Source: Ciona savignyi (lineage: Eukaryota; Chordata; Ascidiacea; Phlebobranchia; Cionidae). From it: a stretch of DNA of 64,000 nt. Position 1 is the first letter of the stretch; each line of letters opens with the position of its first letter. The stretch is from positions 1,425,738-1,489,737 of the forward strand of contig CH003313.1 in the NCBI GenBank assembly GCA_000149265.1, given 5' to 3'. Position numbers and translations under genes: made by a program. Shown in pieces: positions 23,482 through 40,348 of the stretch. The notes beneath the pieces were generated by a model, which worked only from the letters and a program-made list of their open reading frames with translations, was not told the DNA's origin and did no database searches.

Positions 23482-26090
23482 GAAATAAACTAAGTCAAAT
23501 ATTTTGAATGCTTTATTAATCAGTATAACAGTAATCCAAGAAGTAACAAATTCTTTGATGAAGTCCATGTTGTAATAAATGAAAAATAACTTAAGCTTAA
23601 CATATATATAAGCATTCTCAGTTTACGTAAACATAAAAACACAACCTGAACAGTAAAACACATAAAAACAACTCTTGTAAATACAACACAACATCTACAA
23701 AATAAACATAATATGTGATGACTATAGATATCACTGTGCACAAAAACGTCATGAAACCAGTAAATGAACAGTTCAAAAATAAGTGATGATTTCCATCCGC
23801 ACTTTCTAATATTATCATTTCCTTTACATTACGTGACCATCCTTGAAACCCCATATAATCTCTCGCTCACCGTGTGATTATTAATATGATCAACCATAAA
23901 TATGCTTAAGCAAATGTTCTCCAACCCCAATATTCTATTACAAACTAGCCAATATTATTATTTTTTAATCTCTACATGATCTCACACTCATCTTTCAAGG
24001 AATTTATCCAAGTCCTTATATGATTATTTCTACATCCCAAGATGATCTTTCCTGTATCCTAGGTTAATTCTCTACAATTTCAGTATAGTTCTTCTTGCAT
24101 CACAAGACAACAATCTTCTCTTTATACTTTACTTCAACTCGTACGACCCTTTTGGCCTTTTCCGCTTTTCGAAAGGTTGGAAGAAAAACCGTGGGTGGAG
24201 CACATAACATTAACAACTGTTGTACATTTTAAGCACAACGTGCCACTAAACTGATTTAATTATGCCAATTTCCTCCTGATTGGCCCAAGTTAAATTGATG
24301 AACATAATGCAGTTTTTTTTACTTTTTTACGGTGTGCGTGAGAACTTCAGAAGTTTTTTGTACAGGGGAAATCCCGATGTGGTTACTGTGATGTCATTAG
24401 GTAGATATGTAAATGATTTCATCCAAGAGACTAAACACAAAGAGACTTGTTATATATCAAAGAGACTTATTATAGTAGTTTATAAAATAAGTAGAAAAAA
24501 GATATTGGTTTTATTTCGTCTTTTTTTTTCTTTTTTGTAATATTTTTCGCATAATGCTGACAACAAACATGTTTTGTAGGCCAATATTGAACAAAAAAAT
24601 TAAATCCATTTGATTTTTTTCTAGTTCGTCTTATACATCTACAAAGTTCCTTACAATTTGAAATGAATAATCCATATCAGTTTTTAAAAATCGGCCGTGA
24701 AATATTAATCGGCGCCAAAGATGCGAAAATGGTAGCCAAACTAATATTTTTTGACCGTTCGGCTGCTTTTCGCCGTTCGGATGACATACGGCTGTCAGTT
24801 CCTTACGATTTCGAATCAAGTTCAAGGATACGTTAAGGGTTAAAGTGGTATTTATTCATGACTCGCGCAACGGTTTGGCAAGGAAACACGAACGGGCGCG
24901 AAGATAAACACGAAGATTTATCATCTCACGACAAAGAGCTTCGGTGCCAACGGTAGGGTTAAGTTCGCGAACGAGGCAGTGGTAGTCAGTTCTAAAAAGA
25001 ACTATTGGTGAGTCCCAAATGGACGGATGTGCAAAAACAAAACGGCCAATTATACGCAAAATGAGAATGGGCGCGAATGCAATAAAAAAGGTCGCTCGCG
25101 CTTTATGACATGGGCGGAGACGATCAATGTGTTTGAATTACAATATAGGATAGGAGGATAGGAGGATAGGATATTCATCTTTATCCCCGTGAATGGGAAA
25201 ACCAAGGGGGTTAACACACGGGCAATCGTCAGATCACCTCGCGTCCATCGTCGGATTACCACAGCTATTGCAGTGTGTTGTATATGATAGACACGTTCCT
25301 TCAATTTGGTAGAACCCATTAAACCGCTAAAGGGCCTGCCCAAGGACACAACCGACTAGCTAGCGACCAGTTTCGCATCTGCAACCTTTCGATTGAAAGG
25401 CGACGCACTTAACCGTTAGACCAACGGGCAGGATATGTGTGTGCAACACGCAACACAATGTGTTTGCAACTCTTGTGCAACCGGTGCAATTAATATTATG
25501 ATTGTGGGAAATTCTCACACGAGAATTTGCAACACGGATATTCGGCTGCTTCCAGTCCACACATTGTTTGTTGTACACTATATGTCCTTACTGTTGGGTT
25601 TGTTGTCGTATATTCTTAATAAAATGTTACTGCGCAAATAAAAAAGTATCCTTGGGTCTGGCAAGACTTTTTTTGTCGATTTACCTAGAATTTGCCACTG
25701 CACAGCCCAAACATCTCTAGTAAATTAAATTTAATTATTAGTTCAGTAAGGTTGAATTTCTGGAGATTATTTTTAAAATGGATTATGATGGATATGGCTT
25801 CTCGGTCAACCGTTAAGCAAAAAAACGAACAAAAATAATATGTGTTTTCTTTTAAGGTGTTATAGTCCATTTTAAGTAATGTACTAGCATATCAGAAGCA
25901 TAAGTTAAAGATATATTGCCTTTTTCGTGACTTGTGCAAAACGGGGCGGAAATATTAAAAGATAATGTTTGCGATTTTCAAAATTATACACAAAAACCTC
26001 AGGTTAAAGTGTCCGACTCAAAAGTAAAAATAATCAACCTACCAACCTCTGTACAAAGTGCCTCTTTCCTAAATAGTTTGTTTAGTGAGT
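23482..26090. other. Divergent aldh8a1 / arhgap11a intergenic region
   Basis: About 2.6 kb with no supported exon. It contains a full SINE (25145-25432, minus). The several open frames of 60-86 codons have no splice context or family resemblance. Confidence 0.6.
25145..25432 (-). repeat. SINE, near full-length
   Basis: The TATCC tail (as AGGATAGGAGGATAGGAT on plus), the body, and a tRNA-like head ending GCCCGTTGGTCTAACGG on minus are all present. About 20 bases are missing in the AACCCAGCGG region. Confidence 0.9.
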
Positions 26091-29000
26091 ATGGCGGGAT
26101 TAATTTGTAATGATAAATGTTCGAGATATTTTGCATATCATATTTTGGAAGAAGAACTTAATATTCGATTGTGTACATCGCTCAATAATATACAAAAAGA
26201 CGTAGACTGTNNNNNNNNNNNNNNNNNNNNNNNNNNNNNNNNNNNNNNNNNNNNNNNNNNNNNNNNNNNNNNNNNNNNNNNNNNNNNNNNNNNNNNNNNN
26301 NNNNNNNNNNATACGTAGACTGTTGTGAAACAAGCCAGGTAGGTGATTGACTGATTGTAGACTTGTGGTGTAGACTAGAGATATGTTTGTTTTTAATAGT
26401 TTATTCTTATGTTACGTCTTTTAAAGTTTTAATCCAGCTACTTGCGACTCCCATTTATTTTTTATTGTTAAAGCTTTTCTTTTTTTATTATAATTTATTT
26501 TACAAATAGTTGTAGATGACACCTTCCTGGATTACCGTATGCTTTATTGGCGTCAACTAACTTTACTTCTAAATATTTGGAAATAACAACTTTGATTATT
26601 TCACAGGGGACACATTCCAATGACTCACTGGGTTTTGGCAAGAGTTTTTCGGAAATAAAGTTATGCAAAGTCACTGTTTGTGACAAAGAGGTTTGTGATC
26701 ATCATGTTTGCTAAATTAAATAAAATGTAATTTCAATATGGTATCTGGCTAGTGTGTGCCACCAGTTTTACACCCAACCAACAAAAAACCTTAAAGCCAG
26801 CTGGCTTTGAAGACTGGTACACTTTAAAATAAGTCCAACAAGGCTCACTGGCAGCAAGCTGGGCTGTTTGCCGAAAGGTTGCAAAATTAAACGCATAAAC
26901 AGTGGATAGCTACAGGAATAATTCTGTTTGCATTGCAATGTCATTTTGTCTGCAGTATCTTTGGCAAAAATTGTCCTAAAAAAGGTTTTTGGCAAAAATT
27001 GTTACAATGTTCCATATCATGCATAAATATGACATCATAATTAAATATGAATTCATTCAAAAAATGCCATTGCTTAAACTTAGTTGTTAAATGGGTAAAA
27101 ACTTTAAACACTAGACACTAATCAGATACCGGTAATAATGTTCACATAAATTGTATGCATTTGTAACCAAGGTATTTTCATTCGTTGCATTTATAATAAA
27201 ATATTTGTTGTAGGAATTGCTTCTCCACCCTCCATACATATTGCACCAGCTGTCTCAGCATCTACTGCAGCACCTCGATACTGAGGGTTTGTTCAGGAAG
27301 CGTGGACTGACGAGGAGGATTAATATTCTAAAGGTTGATTCTTGTTTTTACATGTTAGAATAAGATATTCATGTGTATCCCCATGAATGGGAAACCAAGG
27401 GGGTTACCACACGGGTAATCGTCAGATTACTTTGTGCCTACCGCCGGGTTACTGGAGCTATTGCAGTGTGTTGTGTATGATTCACATGTTCCTTCAATTT
27501 AGTAGAACCCATTAATCCGCCGGGTTCAGGCAATGTTCGTTAAATGCTTTTCCCAAGTACACAACCGACTAGCTAGCGCAATTGCAAACCTACAGCCCTT
27601 CAGTTGAAAGGTGTTGTACGTACCCCACCAGACTATCTAGTCAATTGCATGCATAGCTTGGTAGCAACAACTTCTGTACTCTTGTTCGACTTATAATTTA
27701 AAAACAATCTTTTCAACTGAAATTCAATCCTTTTTTAAATAGAATGATAAGTTCGTTTTAAAACTTATAACAGTCTGATGAATATGTTCTGCCCCAGAAA
27801 GGCAATGATCATGTTTTTTTATATATCACTTAACAGTCGGAAAATAGTTTGTTATAAAATCCTCATTTTACTAGTGTCACACTGTAATCTGGTTATGAGC
27901 TGCTCAAAATCCCAATATATTGCATATGCAATAATAATCATATAAATTTAAATCAATCACACAATGTTAAATATACTAAAACCCATTTATTATTATTTAA
28001 CATTGACAAATATTATTATTTAACATTGTCTTGCGGAACAATTGTGTGTCCCGGCAGACTGGTTGCAGAGCATTGTTATACAGCAGAAGTTTCACTTCAT
28101 GCAAAAAGCTGTTCCTACTCTCTGTAATCTGTAAAACAATAAACAACCACAACTGCAGGATAAACTGGAGCAAGGAGTGGAGTTGAGTGATGAGAATCCT
28201 CATGATGTTGCAAATCTCTTCACTTTGTTCCTCCGACAACTTCCTCAGCACTTGTTTCCCGCCTCCTTCAATCCCATCCTCCTGCAAGTGTTGCACAGCA
28301 TGCAGGAAGCAAATCAGATCAAGGTAATGTGTTTGAACTATTATTATCTACATAGCTTTGCTAAAGTTGAACTTGCTATATGGTGCAGAGTTCCTGTAGC
28401 AGAACACCACAATATCCACCTTGTCAGTGTGTAGGCAGTGTGGGCACACTTAAAACCCTTATCATAACCCTGGCACACTGCCCACACTGCACACACTGGG
28501 TATTTAGAGGAGCCAGCCAGCTTGGTTTTATTGTTATTGCCTGTTTTTTTTATCTTATTTATATATTTTGTGTTAGCTGCTGTTTTGTTATGTGTGTAAG
28601 TTCAATAAACTAAAATGTAATAAAATATTGGTCTTTTATTGCAGATGGTGCAATGTTTGTGCTGGCTTCTACCCAGGCATCATTTTGAAACACTTTTGTA
28701 CGTTGTGCACTTCTTTCAAAGCGTTGCACAGCACAGCAATAACAACAGGTATGGTAAGAATAATCACAGGGTTAGAACTCCTGGGTGGGACAAGAAACAT
28801 ACATCATTATATTACAATATTGGCACAGCCTAATGCTGTAGTTCGCTTTTTTTGTTGGCATAAAAAAGTGTTGTAGTTTACTTGTCTGAACGAATAGCTT
28901 GGTGTGTTAGTGTGTCATCTAATAGCCAAAAGGGTTAAATTTGGTCGCAAGCTATTTAGATTTTTCCTTGAAAAAGGCACTTACCGGAAATCCTCTGAAC

Positions 29001-32000
29001 CCAGTATATTAATTGGTTGTTCTGAAACAGAATGTCACTGGACGGTCTGGCCACCATCCTCGCGCCAAACATCGTTCAGTTTGAAATGACGGCGAAGAAT
29101 TATCGGATCATCACAGAGACACAAACTCACTTTGTTCACCTTCTTCTGCTTCATGCACTGGATTTTGGTGAGTGATTAATCCAAGGTTTATAATTTGTTA
29201 CTGCTTTTTATCCTGAGGTGCATTCATGCATGTAAATGTTAGATATGTAGCGTGAATGTTTGTTTTGATGCTTTTAATGAGTACAGTGGATTCAAATCAA
29301 ATATGGAAAAATTTAGGTAATATAAAATAACACATTGCAATAGCTTTTGATTTTAGGCACAGGTTGTTTTTATCAATAACAATATAATTTTACAACACCA
29401 TTGTTCCACCACTGTGATTAACATTCATATATTCCCCCACAGTTCAGCTGCCCACCATGTCAACAGAGGTGTTGTGTGAGGTGGACCACCCATGCGTACA
29501 TATTGCTGATGTCAGCAACTCCATGTTGGAATGCACAAGCACAACTAAGCGACGAAGAAGCTTTGCTGGTTGGTTTCTTTATCCTCTTGTTTCCACATAA
29601 AGCTTTGTTACTATTTTACCTATGCTTATACTTGTTTCTTTTATTAGTAACATCTACTTTCATAGTAACACTCTACTTTATTAGCTACACTCTTTTATTG
29701 GTAACACTCAGCTTTTACTATAGTATTGTATTAGTAAAGTGAAAATAAAAACACTTAACTTAATTAGATTCCATTCACTATTCTGCAAGATTTAAATTGT
29801 ACTCAAACTATAGAATGAATATTAAATAATGAAGAAGCTTTAACAACTGTATGGCAATGCAGTATTCTAAAAAGTACCTGCAGTATCTTCATAACACTTA
29901 TGCCCACAGTCATCTAATATAGCTTATTCGATTAATATTTGTAACACTCAAATCAACTTCAACATTCAGGGCGCATGATAAACAGTGTGCGTGAGAAACT
30001 ACTTCATTCTCATCATGACCATTCTATCAAATCTAGTAAGTGCATCGTGATTCATTTGAAAATTGCTTATCATTACCATCTTTTAAATACTGGCTAAAAA
30101 ATTACAAATATCGAATTGGTTTGGAGGAAAGTCTAGGATTTGTTTTGTTTGAAACAGAAATGATAGAATAAAAAATGTATGTACCTAAAAATGTATGATT
30201 AAAAAAACATTAAAATGGTTAAACATGCTTAAAACAAGTTGTTTTATGTCACTTGTGTGTATGTGTGATGTGCAATAGAGACCATTGTGTGGGCGTTTTA
30301 AGCACCTCCCACCTAATAAAATTAAGTCGACCCTACTTACCAACAACCACTTGTGCAGATGAATCGGTGAAAATGCGACGAAAGCGAGCAGCCAACGATG
30401 TAGATGATGACGTCCCAACCAAACGGTCGGTGTGCTTGACTGATTATTTCTACGTGCCCACAACCAATCTTGCTAAAAATAATGTTCACATAAAATACCA
30501 TGCCCACATTCTAATAAGGCTTGTCAATTAATTTGTTATAATTGATGTAAGTGTGTTGAAATAATGCAAATTGACCGACATGGGATTACAAAAGTTAAGG
30601 GCAATTACCATTTTAAAAATGATATTCAACTTTAAAGCAGCACATTAATGCTTCCATGCCCACTGTAAATTTGCTGAACAAATTACACTATCTGGTTCAT
30701 CAACCTTTTAAATTTAATGATCACTGACGACTCATATGTTACCTTTTAACACTGGGTTATAAAGTAGCTTGCACCACATTGTATAGCCAGCTGTGGGCTT
30801 CAAACTCATTACCATCCTACTTTAACCTAACAACCCTCCACAGGAGAAGTCTCCAGGGTGCTGGGATGGTAACTCCTCCCACCAAGCAAAGCAAACCGTA
30901 CCACTTCACCACCAATGGTAACATATTTTGTTCATATCAATGCTATAGTGCTTGTGTTAAGAGTTTTCGTGTCAAATTAGCAAAATACCTGCGCAGTAAA
31001 TGAAACATAAAGCCGGAGAAACTTTTTTTTTTCGAAATGTCCTAATTTTATTTTCAATTAGTAAAATCAGAGTCAACCTACCATCATGTCACATGACCAA
31101 AATATCATCTAATAAGTGTTATCAAAAATGTCCAAAAATGAAAAGTATGATTGTTTTTTTGCAGTATTGTATTTATATATATATATATATATAATGTACA
31201 ATATAACTTCACTTACCTCAAAAAATTTCAATATGTAATTTCATGTTAAGATCATGTTTTTTGAAAAGGAAATTTTATTCTGACTTTCAGTTTTTATTAG
31301 TTAAAAATTAAAATATAATTAAGCATGTCTTTCTAAACTTGCTGAGTGAACAGTATTGTTCTGGTTTATGTGTCTGGTTAAATTATTTTGATAATTTCTT
31401 TGTGTCCAACCAGATGAGAAAGTGAGTATTGACTTCGTGGGACAGGAACCATGTGCTGTGTTCAACAAGCAAGAAAGGTTAGTGAGTGGATGGTGGAAAT
31501 TGGTGTGAGATCAAAAAACCTCTCCTATATGTATTGTCCTTACATAGATTTTAGAATATTACATGTTGTGGAGAAAACACTCTTTTAATTTCATTTGAGT
31601 CCCCTCTATTACACAAAAAAGTGGCTGCTAATTGACATATGATGTGGAAGACACTAATCATCCAAATTACTCCCATCCAGACATGATTCAGGAAGCACTT
31701 CATGTTGTCGCATCCCCAAGATGAAGCCCCGATCTCGGCGCTCATTAAGGGGCAGTGCGCGGAAGAAACCTGATATTGTTGTCACGAACCCTGGTGAGAA
31801 GACGGGACGTAGATTGGCACATCACGATCATCTCAAATCAACCACACGTGGGTGAACCACTATGTATCAGCTACGACTGAATGCGATCATGTTAAGCATT
31901 TCATTAGAAAATAAGATTGTTACAAACCTTAAACAAGTCCGTTATGTCAAGTAAAACAAATATCAAAACTGTTGCCAGTGACCTTACATCTAAGATATAC

Positions 32001-34373
32001 TGCTTTATCCTTTTGAATTATTGGATAATGGCAATAAACACCGAAACCGTTGCAAAATGCTAATTTAATCAACATCATACTTTCTAATGAAAACCAATAC
32101 ATGGTAGCCACAGCATAATATAACAAGCACAATACCATGCAGAGCTCACTGTAGTGAAAGTGAAACCCAATTCACTTCTTCAACGACTCAAATTCGCTTC
32201 CCCATCGGTTGGAAAGAGAAGGATCGCCAGAAAAGGTTGGTTGTGTGGTTGGTTGGTTGATAGTATCCACCATCCCTGTGTGGGTTGTGCAACTGTGGTT
32301 GTAAAAGGGGATTTTAGATGATTACCTTGTACCTACTGATTAGTAAGTGCCTTGCCCAGGCACACCACCAAGCAGAAGTGTGTCTGGATCAAAACCAGAA
32401 TCTTTCTGGATTTAAAAACTGTGGCAAAACAGCTGTAATATTGTTTTATGTGTCTAGTAGGGTTGATAAGACTAAACTAGAATAATTATCCAATTATTGC
32501 CTGAATTCTTTAATAGTTTTTCTCGGCTGTCTGTAGAAAAAGACATGACCAAATAGGTATGTGGTTCAGTCTTTATCCTGACTACTTTTTCTGTGACCAT
32601 ATTCCTGTGTTTTTCAAATTTGAATTAATATTAAATAAACCAGACATGCAGTAAATCGATTGAACTATCACTATGTGTAACACGAAGGGTCTGTTGTTCT
32701 GTCCATTCAATGATTTAAATTATTTTAAATTTAATTTAAATGAATGATTTGTAGAAACCAAGAAGATGCATCATCTGAGCGTTGATACTTTGGCCACCAC
32801 TGTATCTGAAGACAGCGACCAAGGTAGAGGTTGTAGCATGGATGTGGCAAGCAAGAAGAAGCCATTAAATGTATTTGACCTGAGTATCGAAACTCTTATA
32901 TCAATGAACAAGCCATCGGGTGAGGTTTGTCATGAGGATGTTTCAACTGAGTGTGTACATGATGCATTGGTAGCAGAGGAAGCAAGACACTCTGAATTTT
33001 TAATCTCCACATCGGAGGAGCCAGTGACCATGTGTGCCCAACCAACACTTGATGACTTGGAAAAATCCACCAAACCAAGCCAAGATGGCCTGCATACATC
33101 CACCCAACCAAGCCAAGGTGACCAAGACAAACGCGTCCAGTCACAGCAAGATGACCTAAATAAATGCACCTCACCAAACCAAGATAATCTGGATAAGTGC
33201 ATTCAACCCTGTGAAGACGACCTGGATAAATCCACCCAACCAAGCCCAGATGACCTGGATAAATGCTCCCAGTCACAGCAATATGTCCTGAATGAATGCC
33301 CCAAACTAAGCCTAGATTACCTAGATAAGTGCACCCAGCCAAGCCAATATCACGTTGATAAGTGCACCCAGCCAAGCGAAGATGACCTGGATAAATGCGT
33401 CCAGTCACAGCAAAATGACCTGGATGAATGCACCGCACCAAACCAAGATGACCTGGATAAACGTACCCAACTAAGCGTAGATGACCTAGATAAGTGCACC
33501 CAACCATGCAAATATCATATGGATGATCCTGATGATAACTGCACCCGACCATGTGAAAATGACCTGGATAAATGCACCAAACCAACCAAACCAAGCCAAT
33601 GTGACCTTGATGAATGTGCTGATTTATTAAACGAGCTAATTGACAAGGTGGTGAGCAAAACTAGATTAAAGGTTCCCCCTTCAGCTTCCCCCCTCACTCG
33701 ATCACGTGTGATATCACGGTATAGTGGGTTGGCGTACAAACGTGGATTGCGGGATTCCACATCACTTATCCCCGTCTATGCAGCTCGCTGGAAATCCGCC
33801 ATCCGCAAGCCCAACGAGGGTTCATCAGGCCCCATTCCTCCGAGCAGAATTCCGACCCTCCATGCACAAGAAGCCCATCACAATGACGAGAACCAGCCAC
33901 TAGTAATCACAAACCAAATGACGCAATCCACCACCGCATATAACACGTCTACTAGGATGATCGCTAATAGACCAACACACCCTGAAATGCGATGCCGAAT
34001 TCCACAGAACAGGTTGAAAACATCGGAACGAGGCAAGGTCCGCGCAGCCATCCAGCACTTTGACCGACTAGCAAACGGCAAGCTGAAGCTGCCGCCTCTG
34101 CCTTATAAAAAGCGCACAGCTTGTATGGAGTTGGACCGCAACACGATACACAAGAGACCAGCCAGCAATCGGGAGCTTCGCAGCGCGACTGAAGCACCCG
34201 CCGAAGCAATCAATAAACTGTCTGGCAACCGAACGAAACCACACAAAGCACACGCTAATGTGATCGAGAACCTAAATTCTCGTGATTATTTAGATTTCTC
34301 GCCGGTGAAACGTGCGGCACCAGTGCAGCCTCGCTCCCGTGCCCCGATGTGCTTGGATGTCCATCCTGTTTAA
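26091..34373 (+). CDS. arhgap11a: Rho GTPase-activating protein 11A orthologue with an 11-residue repeat insert
   Basis: A RhoGAP that speeds GTP hydrolysis by Rho; vertebrate ARHGAP11A acts on RhoA in mitosis and cytokinesis. Fourteen exons: 26091-26338 (contains the gap), 26607-26690, 27214-27333, 28159-28323, 28645-28748, 29031-29167, 29443-29568, 29970-30035, 30359-30425, 30844-30917, 31414-31477, 31681-31793, 32143-32235, 32755-34373. With the gap collapsed the total is 2967 nt, 988 aa (human about 1023). The RhoGAP domain is about residues 50-250, with the arginine finger in TEGLFRKRG (Arg near 101) and LATILAPNIVQ. Basic NLS-like stretches follow (TKRRRSFAGR, KMRRKRAA). The last exon encodes about 17 acidic, Cys-containing 11-mers (about 549-738), then a basic tail with FDRLANGKLKLPPLPYKKR. 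The exon 9 donor (CG|GTCGGT) was chosen by reading phase and is the least certain junction. Confidence 0.88.
26211..26310. other. Assembly gap, 100 N
   Basis: Exactly 100 N inside exon 1 of arhgap11a. The 11 bases ACGTAGACTGT end the left flank (26200-26210) and recur at 26313-26323, so the contigs probably overlap. Confidence 0.95.
27361..27634 (-). repeat. SINE, TATCC-tailed family
   Basis: On minus, the body and much of the head are present; the TATCC tail is reduced to one unit. It lies in arhgap11a intron 3. Confidence 0.85.
28015..28076 (+). mobile_element. hAT-like MITE, 3' remnant
   Basis: ATTGTCTTGCGGAACA then ACTGGTTGCAGAGCATTG match the right end of the MITE copies at 43792-44054 and 57915-58177. 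The left part is not recognisable. It lies in arhgap11a intron 3. Confidence 0.55.
28425..28498. repeat. Imperfect inverted repeat (hairpin)
   Basis: Left arm CAGTGTGT-AG-GCAGTGTGGGC (28425-28445), right arm GCCCACACTGC-ACACACTG (28480-28498). The arms pair over 19 bases with a two-base bulge around a 34-base loop. It lies in arhgap11a intron 4. Confidence 0.8.
28895..29029 (+). repeat. SINE 5' part abutting an exon
   Basis: Head and first half of the SINE (TTGGTGTGTTAGTGTGTCATC through GAACCCAGTATATTAATTGG). Similarity continues to within a few bases of the acceptor of arhgap11a exon 6 at 29031. Confidence 0.7.
33051..33620 (+). repeat. arhgap11a: Coding minisatellite, 33-bp unit with 132-bp higher-order period
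   Basis: About 17 units encoding DDLDKCTQPSQ-like 11-mers in the last exon. The variant unit with CCAGTCACAGCAA occurs at 33135, 33267 and 33399, exactly 132 bases apart, so four-unit blocks were duplicated. Two units near the right end carry three or four extra codons; the frame is kept throughout. Confidence 0.92.
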
Positions 34374-35175
34374 AGTGGCTTGCCACTGTAGGTGTAGATG
34401 TTATATGTTGCCGCAACATTCTGTATATTTGATATTATGAAATGAGTTGAATTATGTAGAAATACATTGCCACCGGCGTGTTTGACTCCATCGTTTTTAT
34501 TATAATCGATGCCATAAATAAAAACATACCTGAGCGTATTCTTATCATGGTAGGAATCAAATCAATTATCAACACCTTGTCCACAAAGACCCAGAGGAGG
34601 ATTTATTGTGAACGTTCTTATTTCGAGAAAAATCCAATATTGTGAGGTAGCGTAGAATGTGGCGTTAAAAAGAATAGGGAGCATTCGTGTTTGGTTTGAG
34701 ATTAGGTTCTTGCATTGTCTGCACGGTTGTTTACTCTACTACGGTGACATAAAAAATGAACACTTAATTATATTCGACCGGAAACACGTACAACTGTCTA
34801 AGTCCGTGTTATAACGCCCTGTGTATAATCAATACTGCAACTGTGAGTATGATAGAACGACTGATATTATTATGGGCGTTATACAAAATATGCTTTTATC
34901 TCTCCAATTCACACTGGCCTCGTGAAAAGTACTATCACTAAAATTTTGACAATATTCTTAGGACCTGCTACAACTTTAAACTGAACTTAAGGTATAAAGG
35001 TAATTTCGAGGTGCATCCTCAACGCACATTCCCGACAAAACAGGTAAAAGGCCGATCAACACTACTCGATAAAAACTTAAAGTGTTTACCCAACATCACT
35101 CCCAGCTTTAAATGTTAAGCCAGGAAGTGATTTATTTCATTTATTACCCAGGCTAAGTTTGAATCCATGATTAAA

Positions 35176-35270
35176 CCCGACGGTGGGCGCGAGGTGATCT
35201 GACGCGTGCCCGTGTGTTAACCCCCTTGGTTTTCCCATTCACGGGGATAAACATGAATATCCTATCCTAT
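35176..35270 (+). repeat. SINE 3' fragment
   Basis: It runs from CCCGACGGTGGGCGCGAGGT to ATATCCTATCCTAT, a 5'-truncated copy with little divergence from the consensus. Confidence 0.88.
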
Positions 35271-35861
35271 GATTTATTATTTTACCGGACTGTTTTGAAT
35301 CCATGGTGGGCCATCACTACGACCGCTTTTAGTTTTAGTAAAACACTGATTCACTCGGTTAGGGTGATCTACCAAGTACCTTTCCAAAGGACACAACTGA
35401 CAGAATAAGTCATCAGTCACAGGTTTTGATTCCACAAGTTTTACGATGGTGCGCACGCGGTGCTTGAATAATTAAATTGTTGCAGACGACCAACCTAAAG
35501 AAACTAAACTTACTAAATCGTAAGGAAGAGACACATACATAGAGCTTGGGGCCACTAAATTTGACGTTGCACAAATGGATCCCGAAAGCACATGCGGTTC
35601 GACGCGTGCACGCGTCGCACTCAGGATGTCATAACAAAAAAACACATAACATAACGACTGCTTGTAGACTATACTGGAATATCACATGACTAGCGCAAGC
35701 AAATCATGCCACGTCTTTTCAGTGACGTAATAAGTGCTGAGTTCAATTGCTAAACTCCTTTATGTCCAAACAGAAAGACAATTTATATTATAACAATTCA
35801 ATCTTCGATATTGAGAAAGTTATCGTTGTGTTGTATTAACGGTTCTGTTATGTGGTATTGT

Positions 35862-36005
35862 GGGGAGAAAACTAAAAGGATTATGACATTAGAGTTAGTT
35901 TTAAAGATGGGGTTTAAGTTAGGGTTAGTTTTGGGGTTGAGATTAGTGTTTAGGGCAGGGTTTAAATTAGTTTCCATAATTTTAGTGGGTAGTTTCCCTC
36001 CTTTA
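35862..36005. repeat. Foldback element with GGAGGGAAAC-type ends, copy 2
   Basis: The interior GTTTAAGTTAGGGTTAG and GGGCAGGGTTTAAATTAGTTTCC matches the reverse complement of 15468-15613. The right end reads GTAGTTTCCCTCC and the left end GGGGAGAAAACTA, partly its inverse. Confidence 0.5.
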
Positions 36006-36214
36006 TTGTGGAGAGTTAGAAATCAATGAATTGGACTGTTTGACATAATTGTAGTTCGTGTTCTTTTTCCTTCACTATCATTTTTTAATTAATCCACTAC
36101 GTTTGGTCACAGAGATATAGTAAGAGAAGGTATTACATACGAATATTTCCTCTACACAACACCTGATTATAACCAGCAAACAAGAGGACATAGATATCAT
36201 AAGAAGATCGGGCC

Positions 36215-40348
<4,134 letters not shown>

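Larger units (their letters stand above)
34374..36214. other. arhgap11a to rab1a intergenic region
   Basis: No supported gene. AATAAA at 34517-34522 probably ends the arhgap11a transcript. A SINE 3' fragment (35176-35270, plus) and a foldback element (35862-36005) lie here. The rab1a promoter should lie toward the right end. Confidence 0.6.

Noticed and set aside
32896-33594. A 232-codon open frame on the minus strand with a regular HLGLVGCIYPG-like pattern
   Set aside because: It is the antisense of the 33-bp coding repeat in arhgap11a; absence of stops in one unit keeps the whole antisense frame open. The plus strand is supported by splice phase and the continuation of a conserved gene.
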